Shown here: positions 14,511 through 24,001 of the stretch, piece by piece | How positions within the stretch are numbered: position 1 is the stretch's first letter | Layout of the letters: the number at the start of each line of letters is the position of its first letter | From: SVFI01 sp045588655 | Lineage (GTDB): Bacteria; Bacillota; Clostridia; Lachnospirales; Lachnospiraceae | Direction of reading: 5' to 3' | Assembly: GCA_045588655.1 (NCBI GenBank) | Contig: JAZNEP010000059.1 | Coordinates: 1 to 64,000 of the forward strand | Length of the DNA: 64,000 bases | The notes under the pieces: generated by a model | Told to the model about the DNA's origin: nothing | The model's input: the letters and a program-made list of their open reading frames with translations, nothing else | Database searches by the model: none | Translations under genes and position numbers: made by a program

Positions 14511-15413
14511 TTATTTCACACAACCGATGAGACAATTAATGTCTTCGATATCCTTCTCTTTCATAAAAGCTGCGATACCTTCCACAATTTCTTCGGTTGC
14601 ATACGGGTTCACAAAATTCATCGCTCCAACGGAAACGGCAGTCGCACCTGCCATCATAAACTCAATCGCATCTTCTGCATTGCTGATACCGCCCATACCG
14701 ATGATCGGAATGTTTACTGCATTGGCTACCTGATATACCATGCGCACCGCTACCGGTTTAATTGCAGGTCCGCTCAATCCTCCGGTTTTGTTTGCCAGCG
14801 CAAACGCACATCTGTGAATATCTATCTTCATTCCGGTGATGGTATTAATCAGAGAAAGAGCATCCGCACCTGCTGCCTCAGCCGCTTTTGCCATCTCTGT
14901 AATATCCGTCACATTGGGACTAAGCTTCATAATGACCGGCTGTTTTGCCTTCTTTTTAATCTCTGCAGTAATCTCAGAAAGGGCTTTGGCATTTTGTCCA
15001 AAGGCAATTGCTCCTTCTTTGACATTCGGACAAGAGACATTAATCTCAAGCATGTCCACTGCCTCATCCGAAAGTCGCTCTACTACTTCCACGTAATCTT
15101 CAACGCTCTTTCCGCAGACATTTACGATTACTTTTGTATCATAGTTTTTTAAGAAAGCAAGATCTCTTTCTATAAATACATCTATCCCCGGGTTTTGCAA
15201 TCCGATTGCATTGAGCATACCGCCGTACGTCTCTGCGATTCGAGGTGTCGGATTGCCCGGCCATGGTACATTTGCCACTCCTTTCGTGACAACAGCTCCC
15301 AATTTATTCAAATCCACGAACTCGCCATATTCCATACCGGAACCAAACGTCCCCGATGCCGTCATGACCGGATTTTTAAATTCTACTCCTGCAATTGTAA
15401 CTTTTGTATTCAT
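14511..15413 (-). CDS. pyrD: Dihydroorotate dehydrogenase, catalytic subunit (type 1B)
   Basis: Oxidises dihydroorotate to orotate in pyrimidine synthesis; the 1B form passes electrons through PyrK to NAD. 300 residues, FMN-binding barrel: VTIAGVEFKNPVMTASGTFG at the N-terminus, the catalytic Cys in EINVSCPNVKEG (about 129), IIGMGGISNAEDAIEFMMAG for phosphate binding. Its start codon overlaps the pyrK stop by one base (TGATG), typical of this pair. Last gene of pyrC-pyrK-pyrD, followed by the terminator at 14451-14496. Confidence 0.95.
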   Translation of the reverse strand: MNTKVTIAGVEFKNPVMTASGTFGSGMEYGEFVDLNKLGAVVTKGVANVPWPGNPTPRIAETYGGMLNAIGLQNPGIDVFIERDLAFLKNYDTKVIVNVCGKSVEDYVEVVERLSDEAVDMLEINVSCPNVKEGAIAFGQNAKALSEITAEIKKKAKQPVIMKLSPNVTDITEMAKAAEAAGADALSLINTITGMKIDIHRCAFALANKTGGLSGPAIKPVAVRMVYQVANAVNIPIIGMGGISNAEDAIEFMMAGATAVSVGAMNFVNPYATEEIVEGIAAFMKEKDIEDINCLIGCVK

Positions 15414-16201
15414 CAGATCATTACCTCCTTTGCATCATAAACCGGTCCGTCGGTGCATATTCTTGCATTTTTCACATGAGAATGATGATCGATTTCTTTG
15501 GTTGTGCATACGCAACCAAGACAAGCGCCTACACCACATGCCATTTTTTCTTCGAGAGAAATGTAGGCTTCCATATGATTCACCTCTGCAAATTTTTTGA
15601 TTGCGCGCAGCATCGGCATAGGACCACATGCAAAAATAACATCCCCATGTAAATCGTTATCGCGTATAGCGTCCATTACTGTTCCTTTGCTACCTGCACT
15701 TCCGTCTTCGGTTGCTACGTAGCAATCCCCGTTTTCCTTAAAATCATCATAGAGGAAAAGCTCATTGCGGTAGCCGAGAATGGTACTCACCTTACTTACT
15801 TTGCCTCTGGCCTTTAACTCTTTGGATAGCTGAAGCATCGGAGGAATACCGATTCCACCACCTATGAGAAATACGTTTTTACCATCCGCTTTTTCCAGTG
15901 AAAAACCATTGCCCAGTGTTCCTAGAATCGCAATGTCCTCACCTGTGTGATATTTGGAAAACTCCATCGTCCCGGAACCTGCAATACGATAGACGATGCG
16001 AAGCATTGTCTTTTCTTTATTTACCTCACAAATACTAATTGGTCTTGGAAGAAGTGTTGCCTGATTTTTCGGGTATACACTGATAAATTGTCCCGGCTTT
16101 GCATCCTTTGCCAGCTCTGTCTCTATCCACATATCATATATTCCGGCCGCAATCTGCTCCTGACGAAATACCTTTGCAGTTACTTTTTTCTTCTGTGCCA
16201 T
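15413..16201 (-). CDS. pyrK: Dihydroorotate dehydrogenase electron transfer subunit
   Basis: FAD and 2Fe-2S protein that links PyrD to NAD. 262 residues: ferredoxin-reductase-type FAD domain (LLPRPISICEVN at about 70), NAD-binding GGGIGIPPMLQLSKEL, and four cysteines near the C-terminus (CGVGACLGCVC and a later Cys) that hold the 2Fe-2S cluster. ATG at 16201 has GGGAG upstream; a longer frame from 16246 is unlikely because it would overlap pyrC. It lies 22 bases after pyrC. Confidence 0.94.
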   Translation of the reverse strand: MAQKKKVTAKVFRQEQIAAGIYDMWIETELAKDAKPGQFISVYPKNQATLLPRPISICEVNKEKTMLRIVYRIAGSGTMEFSKYHTGEDIAILGTLGNGFSLEKADGKNVFLIGGGIGIPPMLQLSKELKARGKVSKVSTILGYRNELFLYDDFKENGDCYVATEDGSAGSKGTVMDAIRDNDLHGDVIFACGPMPMLRAIKKFAEVNHMEAYISLEEKMACGVGACLGCVCTTKEIDHHSHVKNARICTDGPVYDAKEVMI

Positions 16202-16223
16202 TGTTTCTCCCTTTCTTTTTTGT

Positions 16224-17516
16224 CTATTTTTGATATGCAATCTCACCTTTGCACATCGTCATCTCAATCGTACCATAAAATGTCTGCCCAAGGAATGGGG
16301 AATTCGCAGAACGTGATACAAAATCATCAAATGAAATGGCCTCTTTGTCATCAAAAATGATCAAATCCGCCTCTTTTCCTTCCTCGATTCTTCCGTATGG
16401 CAAATGATACATCTGCGCCGGCGCAAGGCTCATGCGTGAAAAAAGCTCCGGCAAAGTCAGATGCCCCGGTCTGACCAGACTGCTTACCGCTAACGCAAAC
16501 GCTGTCTCCAAACCTATAATTCCACTAGGAGCTTCCGTTATCGGTTTTTCTTTCTCCTCTGCACTATGTGGTGCATGATCGGTTGCAATCAAATCAATAG
16601 TGCCATCTTTTAATCCCTCAATCACTGCCAATCTGTCCGCCTCCTCACGCAATGGAGGGTTCATTTTTGCCAACGTCCCATGCTCAATCGCAGCTTCTTC
16701 CGTCAATGTGAAATGATGCGGCGTCGCTTCTGCATGGATATTTTTCTGCCCCAGTGTTTCTGCCCTTCTTTTTGCCTGGCGAACAAGCTCGACGCTCTCT
16801 TTCGCGCTGATATGCTGCACGTTAAATACAGCGCCCGTATCGAGTGCAAGCTCAAGGTCTCTTTTTACAAGGCTAATCTCCGCCTGTCGATCCGATCCTC
16901 CGATGCCAAAATGATCCGATGCCTTTCCTCGATTGATTCCATTATTCTCAATATAGGCCGGATCTTCCTCATGAAAGCTGAGCGGAACATCTAGTTTTAC
17001 TGCCTCTTCCATAGCTTTTTTTACCAGCTCCTGCGACAAAATCGGAATCCCGTCATCTGTAAATCCGACTGCTCCCGCATTATAAAGCGTTTGCATATCT
17101 GTCATGCATTCTCCCTGTAACGCCTTAGTAATGCTGGCACAGGTATGCACATGTATCGCTGTCTTTTGCCCTTTTTCTATCACATAAGCCAGCGTCTCTT
17201 CATTATCCACCGCCGGCTTGGTATTTGCCATCAGTACCACCGCTGTGTAGCCGCCTTTGGCAGCAGCCTTAGCCCCAGTTTCAATATCTTCTTTATAAGT
17301 AAATCCCGGATCCCGGAAATGCACGTGCACATCCACCAGTCCCGGCCCTATCTTTTTGCCGGTCGCATCGATTACCTGCACCTTATCCTCTCCAAGTCCA
17401 TCCGCATTTATCTGCTCTGCTATCTGTACAATTTTTCCATCACGGATTAATATATCTCCCCGGTACATCGCATCTTTCATTGGATCTACGATGGTTCCTC
17501 CCAAAATTAGCTTCAT
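16224..17516 (-). CDS. pyrC: Dihydroorotase
   Basis: Cyclises carbamoyl-aspartate to dihydroorotate. 430 residues, amidohydrolase barrel of the long (class I) type: metal ligands in DVHVHFRDPG (about 60-69), substrate residues MANTKP, later His in NVQHISAKES, and Asp in LIATDHAPH. ATG at 17516 follows GAGGAGGAATT; the upstream extension of the frame is not homologous. First gene of a three-gene pyrimidine unit. I see no PyrR-binding leader; the 61-base gap before it is too short for a typical attenuator, so it may be read from the lipoprotein gene upstream. Confidence 0.93.
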   Translation of the reverse strand: MKLILGGTIVDPMKDAMYRGDILIRDGKIVQIAEQINADGLGEDKVQVIDATGKKIGPGLVDVHVHFRDPGFTYKEDIETGAKAAAKGGYTAVVLMANTKPAVDNEETLAYVIEKGQKTAIHVHTCASITKALQGECMTDMQTLYNAGAVGFTDDGIPILSQELVKKAMEEAVKLDVPLSFHEEDPAYIENNGINRGKASDHFGIGGSDRQAEISLVKRDLELALDTGAVFNVQHISAKESVELVRQAKRRAETLGQKNIHAEATPHHFTLTEEAAIEHGTLAKMNPPLREEADRLAVIEGLKDGTIDLIATDHAPHSAEEKEKPITEAPSGIIGLETAFALAVSSLVRPGHLTLPELFSRMSLAPAQMYHLPYGRIEEGKEADLIIFDDKEAISFDDFVSRSANSPFLGQTFYGTIEMTMCKGEIAYQK

Positions 17517-17577
17517 CCGCAATTCCTCCTCTGCGTTTTTATCTCTATTCCTATGTCTCTTATCATACACCAGTTTC

Positions 17578-18006
17578 TCATTCAAAAACAACTGTCAGAT
17601 CCTGATATTCTATTTTTACCACCACATACGGACATGTCGGAAGATCGGTTCCTGGTTCATTTCCCGATGGTCCGATTAAGGTCGTGGAAAAATAGATTGC
17701 ATTGGATGTTCTGTAGACGTCCCCCACCTGTATACTATATCCCCCTGTTGGCTGTGATCCATAGCCTTGACATATATAGAGATATTCTCCATCCTGATAT
17801 GTCATTTTAAAAGGTGCTTCCTTCTTTTGATCAATCAGCTCCTTCAGTTCCGCCGGTAGACGATCCTCACTTGTCACTGTGTAATCGATATCCGTTACCT
17901 TCTGCTCATCAATTTTTCCGCTCCCACACCCGAGCAAACATACAAGCATTACCACAAGCATCATAAGTATTAGCAGTCGAAGCACTGTCTTTATTTTTCG
18001 TTCCAA
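17578..18006 (-). CDS. Lipoprotein with PrcB-type C-terminal domain
   Basis: 142 residues. A basic N-terminus, a hydrophobic stretch and a lipobox (VCLLGC, Cys about 27) predict a lipoprotein. The remainder resembles the PrcB C-terminal domain seen in small Firmicute surface proteins: YLYICQGYGSQPTGGYSI and a final CPYVVVKIEYQDLTV. The start is a TTG at 18006 with GGGAGAG upstream. It precedes pyrC by 61 bases. Function is unknown; the domain has been linked to protease complexes in other bacteria. Confidence 0.65.
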   Translation of the reverse strand: MERKIKTVLRLLILMMLVVMLVCLLGCGSGKIDEQKVTDIDYTVTSEDRLPAELKELIDQKKEAPFKMTYQDGEYLYICQGYGSQPTGGYSIQVGDVYRTSNAIYFSTTLIGPSGNEPGTDLPTCPYVVVKIEYQDLTVVFE

Positions 18007-18104
18007 AAGTTTCTCTCCCTGTCTCTTCTCTTTATATTGTATGGATGGCTTATGAAAACTATGACGATACCCGCTCTAAAATGACAGACATCTCCAGCGT
18101 TTTG

Positions 18105-18133
18105 TTGTTATTTTTTATTGATTGGTCTATAAT
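18105..18133 (+). promoter_or_regulatory. plsC promoter
   Basis: TTGTTA (18105-18110), 17-base spacer, perfect TATAAT (18128-18133), 43 bases before the chosen start of the acyltransferase gene. Confidence 0.65.
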
Positions 18134-18175
18134 ACTTCATAAAGAATACTATGAACAAAGGGAGTGTCTAAACTT

Positions 18176-18910
18176 TTGCTACGTTATATCATAATTATAC
18201 TATTCATATCTGTCTTTCTTATCTGCAGCATTCCACTTCTTGTTGTAGAATGGTTGATGGATAAAATAAATCCTCAATTTCGGCGTAACACATCAAATGC
18301 CATTGTCAAACGGGCTTTGAGTGTTTGTGTGTTTTTGGCCGGTACCAAAATTACCACCATCGGACTGGAGAACATTCCAAAAGACCGTGCGGTACTCTAT
18401 GTCGGTAATCACAACAGTTATTTTGACATTCTTTTGCTTGCTAAAATCGCGCCAAGTCCACTGAGCTTCTTATCCAAAAAAGAAATGTTACACTACCCTC
18501 TCCTGTCCCACTGGATGAAACGGATTGACTGCACATTCCTTGATCGCAGTGATATCCGACAAGGTTTGAAAACCATTCTTAAAAATGTAGACCTGCTCAA
18601 AGAAGGAGTTTCTGTTTCGGTTTTTCCGGAAGGTACACGAAACAAGACCGATGACATTCTTCTTCCGTTCCACGACGGAAGCTTTAAAATGGCTGAAAAA
18701 GCCAACTGTCCGATTGTAATCGTAACCTATAATAATACCCGTTCTATTTTTGAAGCACATTTTCCGAAAGTAGAAAAGCAACATGTGATTATGGAATTTA
18801 GTAAACCATTTTATATGTCCGATCTTTCTCCTGAAGACCGTCGTCATATTGGCAAATATGTCAGCAATATCATGATAGAAACTTATAATAAAAATAAGGA
18901 ATTGGTCTAA
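18176..18910 (+). CDS. plsC: 1-acyl-sn-glycerol-3-phosphate acyltransferase
   Basis: Acylates lysophosphatidate to phosphatidate, the second acylation of phospholipid synthesis, at the inner membrane face. 244 residues: one N-terminal membrane segment, catalytic NHxxxxD motif (GNHNSYFDI), and the substrate motif FPEGTRNK about 80 residues later. The start is uncertain: a GTG at 18164 lies inside the AAGGGAG ribosome binding site, so the in-frame TTG at 18176 is preferred. Its last four bases overlap the convergent murF gene, and no terminator separates them. Confidence 0.88.
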   Translation: MLRYIIIILFISVFLICSIPLLVVEWLMDKINPQFRRNTSNAIVKRALSVCVFLAGTKITTIGLENIPKDRAVLYVGNHNSYFDILLLAKIAPSPLSFLSKKEMLHYPLLSHWMKRIDCTFLDRSDIRQGLKTILKNVDLLKEGVSVSVFPEGTRNKTDDILLPFHDGSFKMAEKANCPIVIVTYNNTRSIFEAHFPKVEKQHVIMEFSKPFYMSDLSPEDRRHIGKYVSNIMIETYNKNKELV

Positions 18911-20265
18911 TCGGCCAATTCCTTTATTAATGTTTCAAATGCCATTCCGTGAGAGGCTTTGATTAAAAGAGTGTCCCCTTTTTTCAGAAGCTGCTCTTTC
19001 TGTTTCAAAAACTCTTCCTTCGTTCCAAAATGGAAGGTTAGTGTTTTTGCATCCTCTGCCTGTGCACCCTCAAATATGTATCTTGCATTTTCTCCAATGC
19101 AGATAAGCACATCTGTCTGCACTTCTGCTGCATAACTTCCGACGCCCCTATGAAGTGCATCCGAATCTAAACCAAGCTCAAACATATCTCCAAGAATCGC
19201 TACTTTCCTTCCTTGCGCCTCTGATAGAAGATTAAGCGCTGCTTTCATGGATACCGGGTTTGCATTGTAACAATCGTCTATGATTGTATAGGTCTTTCCC
19301 TTTATAATGTGACTTCTTCCGCCGATGGCTTCCACACTGCGGATTCCTCTTTCTATTTCTTCTTTGGTAAGTCCCAGAATCTTTGCGACACAGACTGCTG
19401 CCATGGCATTGGCTGTCTGATGTACGCCCGGTACCTGGATATCCGCATCAATTACCATATCTTTTATATGAATCTCGCAACTCGTTCCAAATAAGCCTTT
19501 GCTTACCACATTCTTTGCAAAGCAGTCGTCTGTTCCAAAAAAGTATGGTCGTTTCCCAAAGACTTCCTCTACAGTTCTGAGTTTATCATCCTGACCATTT
19601 AACACTACCTCTCCCTGCTCAGACAACCCTTCAAAAATCTCTGTCTTCGCCTTCAAAACACCATCTCTTGTACCGAGATTTTCCAAATGACACTGTCCAA
19701 TATTGGTAATTACAGCCACATCCGGTCGCACCATCGCCGTCAGTCGGCTCATCTCGCTAAAATCACTGATTCCCATTTCCACCACTGCGACCTCATGTGT
19801 GTCGCGGATGCGAAACATCGTCAACGGAACCCCCACTTCATTGTTAAAATTTCCTGCTGTTTTAAGTACGCTATACTTAGCCGAAAGCACACCTGCGATC
19901 ATTTCCTTTGTACTGGTTTTTCCGACACTACCTGTAATTCCCACAATCTTGCAGGAAAGCTGACTGCGATAAAATGCAGCCATATCCTTCAGAGCCTGAA
20001 AACTGTCTTCTACAAGGATGTACGCACATTCGATCTCCGGTTTCCTTTCCACTACCACGCACAGTGCACCCTTTTCAATCACCTGCCCTACAAACGAATG
20101 TCCATCTACCCTTTCACCCTTCGTTGCTACAAAGAGCCAGTTTTCTTCTATCATCCTGGAATCAATCGAAATCCCGCTGATACATTGACTTTTTTTCTGC
20201 GACGGTCCGTAGTAAACTCCATGACATACACTCGCTATATTCTCCGGGGTCATATTTTTCATCAT
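18907..20265 (-). CDS. murF: UDP-MurNAc-tripeptide--D-Ala-D-Ala ligase
   Basis: Adds D-Ala-D-Ala to UDP-MurNAc-tripeptide, the last cytoplasmic step of precursor assembly. 452 residues: N-terminal substrate domain, central ATP-binding P-loop GITGSVGKTSTKEM at about 110, and the C-terminal domain with IIDDCYNANPVSMKAAL. ATG at 20265 (GGTGAG upstream) follows ddl by 18 bases, so substrate supplier and user are in one unit. Its 3' end overlaps the convergent plsC by 4 bases. Confidence 0.95.
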   Translation of the reverse strand: MMKNMTPENIASVCHGVYYGPSQKKSQCISGISIDSRMIEENWLFVATKGERVDGHSFVGQVIEKGALCVVVERKPEIECAYILVEDSFQALKDMAAFYRSQLSCKIVGITGSVGKTSTKEMIAGVLSAKYSVLKTAGNFNNEVGVPLTMFRIRDTHEVAVVEMGISDFSEMSRLTAMVRPDVAVITNIGQCHLENLGTRDGVLKAKTEIFEGLSEQGEVVLNGQDDKLRTVEEVFGKRPYFFGTDDCFAKNVVSKGLFGTSCEIHIKDMVIDADIQVPGVHQTANAMAAVCVAKILGLTKEEIERGIRSVEAIGGRSHIIKGKTYTIIDDCYNANPVSMKAALNLLSEAQGRKVAILGDMFELGLDSDALHRGVGSYAAEVQTDVLICIGENARYIFEGAQAEDAKTLTFHFGTKEEFLKQKEQLLKKGDTLLIKASHGMAFETLIKELAD

Positions 20266-20283
20266 CAAAACTCACCATTTACC

Positions 20284-21312
20284 TTATTCATATTTTCTGA
20301 GCGAAACCTCAATCAGCCACTCACATAATTGATTAAAATCATATCCCATCTGCGCTGCTTCCTGTGGTAACAGGGATGTCGGTGTCATTCCCGGAAGTGT
20401 ATTTGCCTCCAGACAGAACATATTTCCATCCTCATCCATCATGAAATCAACGCGGGCATACGACTCAATATGCAGAGCCTTATACGCTTTTACTGCATAT
20501 TCCTGCATCTTTACTGTCCATTCGTCTGAAAGCTCTGCAGGACACGTCTCAATCGTACTTCCTGCCTGATATTTGTTTTTGTAATCATAAAATCCGGTCA
20601 GTGGCGCAATTTCAATAATCGGAAGTGCCTTCTCTTCAATGACTCCAACCGAAAATTCTCTTCCCTTTATGTATTGTTCGACGATTACCTGAGAGTCATA
20701 TGCATACGCCTGATCTAACGCTTTTTCACACTCTTCTGTGTTGTTTACCATATAGACCCCTACACTCGAACCTCCGTTGCATGCTTTTACCACTGCAGGG
20801 TACTTCACGTCATTCGGAAGCTCTTCTCCTTTTTTGAGTGTATATCCCTGTGGTGTCGGTACACCGGCTCCTACAAAGATCTGCTTTGAAAGCCCTTTAT
20901 CCATGGAGACCGCTGCTCCGAGCGGACCGGTTCCCGTGTATTTGATTCCTTCCAAATCAAGCGCTGCCTGCACTTTGCCATCTTCTCCATTTTCTCCGTG
21001 CAGTCCCATAAATACGATGTCCGCCTGATGACATATTTCCATTACATTTGGACCGAAAAATCCGATTCCGCCTCTTTGCTGCTTAATTTTCTCGATATCC
21101 GGGTCCATTTCTCCTATTTTCTCAATCGATGCAGACCAATCTTTTTCAACAGAGAAAATATCTTCTATCTTCTCCCCTTTGTATCCCATAAACACATCAA
21201 GTAACACTACCTGATGTCCATTCTGTTTCAGTGCCTGATACACCATTTTTCCGGTTATTAACGAAACGTCGCGTTCGGTGCTCGTTCCTCCGGCCAATAC
21301 TACTATTTTCAC
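20284..21312 (-). CDS. ddl: D-alanine--D-alanine ligase
   Basis: Joins two D-alanines with ATP for MurF. 342 residues, ATP-grasp: KIVVLAGGTSTERDVSLITG at the N-terminus, central KACNGGSSVGVYMV, and RVDFMMDEDGNMFCLEANTL, PGMTPTSLLPQEA near the C-terminus with the metal ligands. A Phe or Tyr in the specificity position cannot be judged with confidence, but there is no vancomycin-cluster context. Its start overlaps the stop of the GH9-related lipoprotein gene by 4 bases. Confidence 0.94.
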   Translation of the reverse strand: MKIVVLAGGTSTERDVSLITGKMVYQALKQNGHQVVLLDVFMGYKGEKIEDIFSVEKDWSASIEKIGEMDPDIEKIKQQRGGIGFFGPNVMEICHQADIVFMGLHGENGEDGKVQAALDLEGIKYTGTGPLGAAVSMDKGLSKQIFVGAGVPTPQGYTLKKGEELPNDVKYPAVVKACNGGSSVGVYMVNNTEECEKALDQAYAYDSQVIVEQYIKGREFSVGVIEEKALPIIEIAPLTGFYDYKNKYQAGSTIETCPAELSDEWTVKMQEYAVKAYKALHIESYARVDFMMDEDGNMFCLEANTLPGMTPTSLLPQEAAQMGYDFNQLCEWLIEVSLRKYE

Positions 21313-22727
21313 TCGTTTCCCTCACTTTCTATGAGATTTCCAAGGAGCAAAAACAAAGTTGCTCTCTGCCCCTGCGTCAGATTCATCTCTTCTATATTGT
21401 TATAAAGCAGTAAATGCATCTGCTGCTTATATATGTTTCTGTAATCACGACTAACAATGGTATAGTCCGCTATCATCGGCCATATTGCATGCTCCAAGCC
21501 ATCCTGCTCTTCGACAATGTGTCCAAATGCACTTTGGGAACCATAAATCAGATATTCCTCACATTGATTCATCAGTTCTGACATCTGCTTATCACAAATT
21601 GTGACATCTGCTCCCTTCTCTGCTGTCATGTAAAACAAATTTCCCCACAATCTTGGCTGACAGGTAATGTCTATATTCTGCCCCAATATCGGTTCATCCA
21701 ACACATCCTGACTTGTTTCCGTCGCACTCTGGTTATAGGTTTCTTTTATTACAGCATGATACGCATAATTACCGGACACTTTGTACAATGACGCTGCAGC
21801 CATATATTTCAGTTCTGTTTCCACCATCATTTTTGACGCATTCTGATAAGATGCTTGAGCATTTTGATACGCCTGCCCCGCCAATACCGTGTTACTCTGC
21901 TGCACTACCACATGACCTGCTGAGATTGCAGAAGCAAACATATAATCCTCCCACACCATCTGCTCCTTTGCCTCCTGTGTGTTGTTTTCCTCCTGCTTTG
22001 TCCGGTCTTTTCGCTCTTGCAGTACTTCCTTTCGCATATCGAGAAACCACAGCATATGCTCCTCCAGCTTTCCTGCAAATTCTTCTCCTAATGCATCCGG
22101 AAAGAAAGAATAGGCCACCGAAAGCTTCTGGAACGCATATAGCGCATGCACTCTCTCCTGCCAGCTCTCACACGGCTGATAAAACTCCTCCGGTGTAAGC
22201 TCCAGGTATTCTGTTTTTAACTGTTCTAACTGACTCTTATACCTGTTTTCATCAATTGAAAATGTATAAGACTGTCCAATCACTGCCGTCTGTATGTAAT
22301 ATACGCCAGCTTCCTTTAACGAAGTAAAATCTCCCCGATAAATGGATTTTCCATTTATGTTTGCATTTCTGACCTCTTTTAGCTCACCGGTATACGCAAG
22401 CTGACCTGTGCTCTCGTATACATAAAAGGTTTCGGAAAGATTATCCCCGACAAAATAGGCATGCTTTTGATCATCTGGCGCATATCCCATTAAATCTACA
22501 AATATATTTGAAGTTACCTGCGGTTTTGTAAAATTCTGCTCGTACATTTCTTCGCCGATAAAGCCTTCCCGCTGATCCGGCTCCATCTCATCAACATTTT
22601 GAACCATAGCCTGTGACGGTTGCTCCTGCAAAAGATTCTGCTTTTGGCATCCGCTCAACAAACACGCGCAAATCAGACAAAAAAGCAGGCTTTTTTTCCC
22701 TTTATTTTTCCTCTTGTGCATTCTCAA
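21309..22727 (-). CDS. Lipoprotein with CelD_N Ig-like domain, GH9-related
   Basis: 472 residues. Signal with lipobox (CLLSGC, Cys about 27). Residues 75-165 resemble the N-terminal Ig-like domain of family 9 glycoside hydrolases (FVDLMGYAPDDQKHAYFVGD, YRGDFTSLKEAGVYYIQ). The rest is helical, with blocks like those of the GH9 barrel (KYMAAASLYKVSGNYAYH), but I cannot find the GH9 catalytic Asp/Glu motifs, so it may be an inactive binding protein. TTG at 22727 is chosen: GGAGG lies 7 bases upstream, versus 13 for the ATG two codons later. It overlaps ddl by 4 bases, tying it to peptidoglycan synthesis. A cell-wall or glycan-binding role is inferred only. Confidence 0.6.
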   Translation of the reverse strand: MRMHKRKNKGKKSLLFCLICACLLSGCQKQNLLQEQPSQAMVQNVDEMEPDQREGFIGEEMYEQNFTKPQVTSNIFVDLMGYAPDDQKHAYFVGDNLSETFYVYESTGQLAYTGELKEVRNANINGKSIYRGDFTSLKEAGVYYIQTAVIGQSYTFSIDENRYKSQLEQLKTEYLELTPEEFYQPCESWQERVHALYAFQKLSVAYSFFPDALGEEFAGKLEEHMLWFLDMRKEVLQERKDRTKQEENNTQEAKEQMVWEDYMFASAISAGHVVVQQSNTVLAGQAYQNAQASYQNASKMMVETELKYMAAASLYKVSGNYAYHAVIKETYNQSATETSQDVLDEPILGQNIDITCQPRLWGNLFYMTAEKGADVTICDKQMSELMNQCEEYLIYGSQSAFGHIVEEQDGLEHAIWPMIADYTIVSRDYRNIYKQQMHLLLYNNIEEMNLTQGQRATLFLLLGNLIESEGNE

Positions 22728-22749
22728 ACATTAACCTCCACGCACATTG

Positions 22750-22778
22750 ATTATACTCCACGCACATGGACTGGTAAA
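22750..22778 (-). promoter_or_regulatory. Promoter of the GH9-related gene within a direct repeat
   Basis: Minus strand TTTACC (22778-22773), 17-base spacer, TATAAT (22755-22750). A 12-base direct repeat (22736-22747 and 22756-22767) flanks the -10 box; the downstream copy runs into the GGAGG ribosome binding site. Confidence 0.5.
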
Positions 22779-22781
22779 GAG

Positions 22782-23975
22782 TTAAAGGCACATTTCTATA
22801 TCCTTTTCTTTGTCCGTATAGACGATTTCTCCATCAATCATTGTAAAAAGTACCTTGGAGGAAATTTCAAACGGAGACCCCGTAAAAAGCACAAGATCTG
22901 CAATCTTTCCTTCCTTTATACTTCCGACTTTATGATCCATGCGACAAATACGGGCTGCTGCTATTGTAAGTGCCCTAAGTCCTGCTTCCTGAGACAATCC
23001 CTCCTTTACTGCAAGCGCACTGCAAAGAGGCAGTGATTGAATTAGTGATACCGGATGATCGGTTGTCACAGCAACTAACACTCCGGCCTGTTCTAATTTT
23101 CCTGCGGTTTTAAAAGCCATATTTTGTACCTCAATTTTATTTCGGCTTGCAAGATCAGGCCCTACAATCGCAGGAAATCCGGACTCTTTGATATAGGATG
23201 CAATCAGATGACCTTCACTGCAATGATCCAGTGTGATTCCAAGCTCAAACTCCTTTGCGATTCGGATTGCAGTCAAAATATCATCCGCCCTATGCGCATG
23301 CACCTTCAAAGGTATTTTTCCGGAAAATACATCCCGGTAACATCCGTATCGAAACTCATCCTGTGCATTTTCCTCCTTACCCCCCTCCGGAAAAGCCGGA
23401 TTTGACGCCAGATATTTTCTTGCACACATAAGTTCCTCTCTGAGCATGGCTGCGATGGACATTCTCGTATAAGGACTGCAGTCCTTCATTCCATAATTCA
23501 TTTTCGGATTTTCACCAAATGCCACCTTCATAGCTGCCGGCGCCAACCGGACCATCTCATCTATACATCTTCCGTGTGTTTTCACAAAAGCAAACTGTCC
23601 GCCTACTACATTTGCGCTTCCCGGTCCAATCATGGCAGACGTGATTCCGGCTGCTACTGCGTTATGAAACGCTGCATCCATCGGATTAATGGCATCGATT
23701 GCCCTCAAATACGGTGTGATGGGATTTACACATTCATTGCAATCATCACCTTCTCGGCCCTTCTTTTCTTCGGTAATTCCCATATGACAATGCGGCTCTA
23801 TAAAACCCGGAAACAAAAGCGCTCCCTTTGCATCAATTTTCTTGGCATTTTTAGGAACAAATACATCTTTCCCAACCTTTTCTATTAAGCCATTTTTCAC
23901 AAGAACCGTTCCGTTTTCAATGATTCCCACATCTTCTTCCATCGTATATATTGTTGCATTAGTAATGGCAATCAT
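22782..23975 (-). CDS. Amidohydrolase family protein, imidazolonepropionase-like
   Basis: 397 residues with the metal-dependent amidohydrolase fold: small beta domain at both ends (AITNATIYTMEEDVGIIENG; DHKVGSIKEGKIADLVLFTG) and a barrel with metal ligands in PGFIEPHCHMG, VHAHRADDI, LDHCSEGH and TTDHP. Cytoplasmic, no signal peptide. Its substrate is unknown; close annotations in Firmicutes are usually just amidohydrolase. It is 26 bases downstream of spoIIQ on the same strand and may be read through from the sporulation promoters, although it is not a known sporulation gene. Confidence 0.8.
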   Translation of the reverse strand: MIAITNATIYTMEEDVGIIENGTVLVKNGLIEKVGKDVFVPKNAKKIDAKGALLFPGFIEPHCHMGITEEKKGREGDDCNECVNPITPYLRAIDAINPMDAAFHNAVAAGITSAMIGPGSANVVGGQFAFVKTHGRCIDEMVRLAPAAMKVAFGENPKMNYGMKDCSPYTRMSIAAMLREELMCARKYLASNPAFPEGGKEENAQDEFRYGCYRDVFSGKIPLKVHAHRADDILTAIRIAKEFELGITLDHCSEGHLIASYIKESGFPAIVGPDLASRNKIEVQNMAFKTAGKLEQAGVLVAVTTDHPVSLIQSLPLCSALAVKEGLSQEAGLRALTIAAARICRMDHKVGSIKEGKIADLVLFTGSPFEISSKVLFTMIDGEIVYTDKEKDIEMCL

Positions 23976-24001
23976 GTTCTTCTCCTTCTGCTGCTTTTTA
24001 C

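Noticed and set aside
14481..15152. 223-codon rightward frame
   Set aside because: Antisense of pyrD, which matches its family over the full length.
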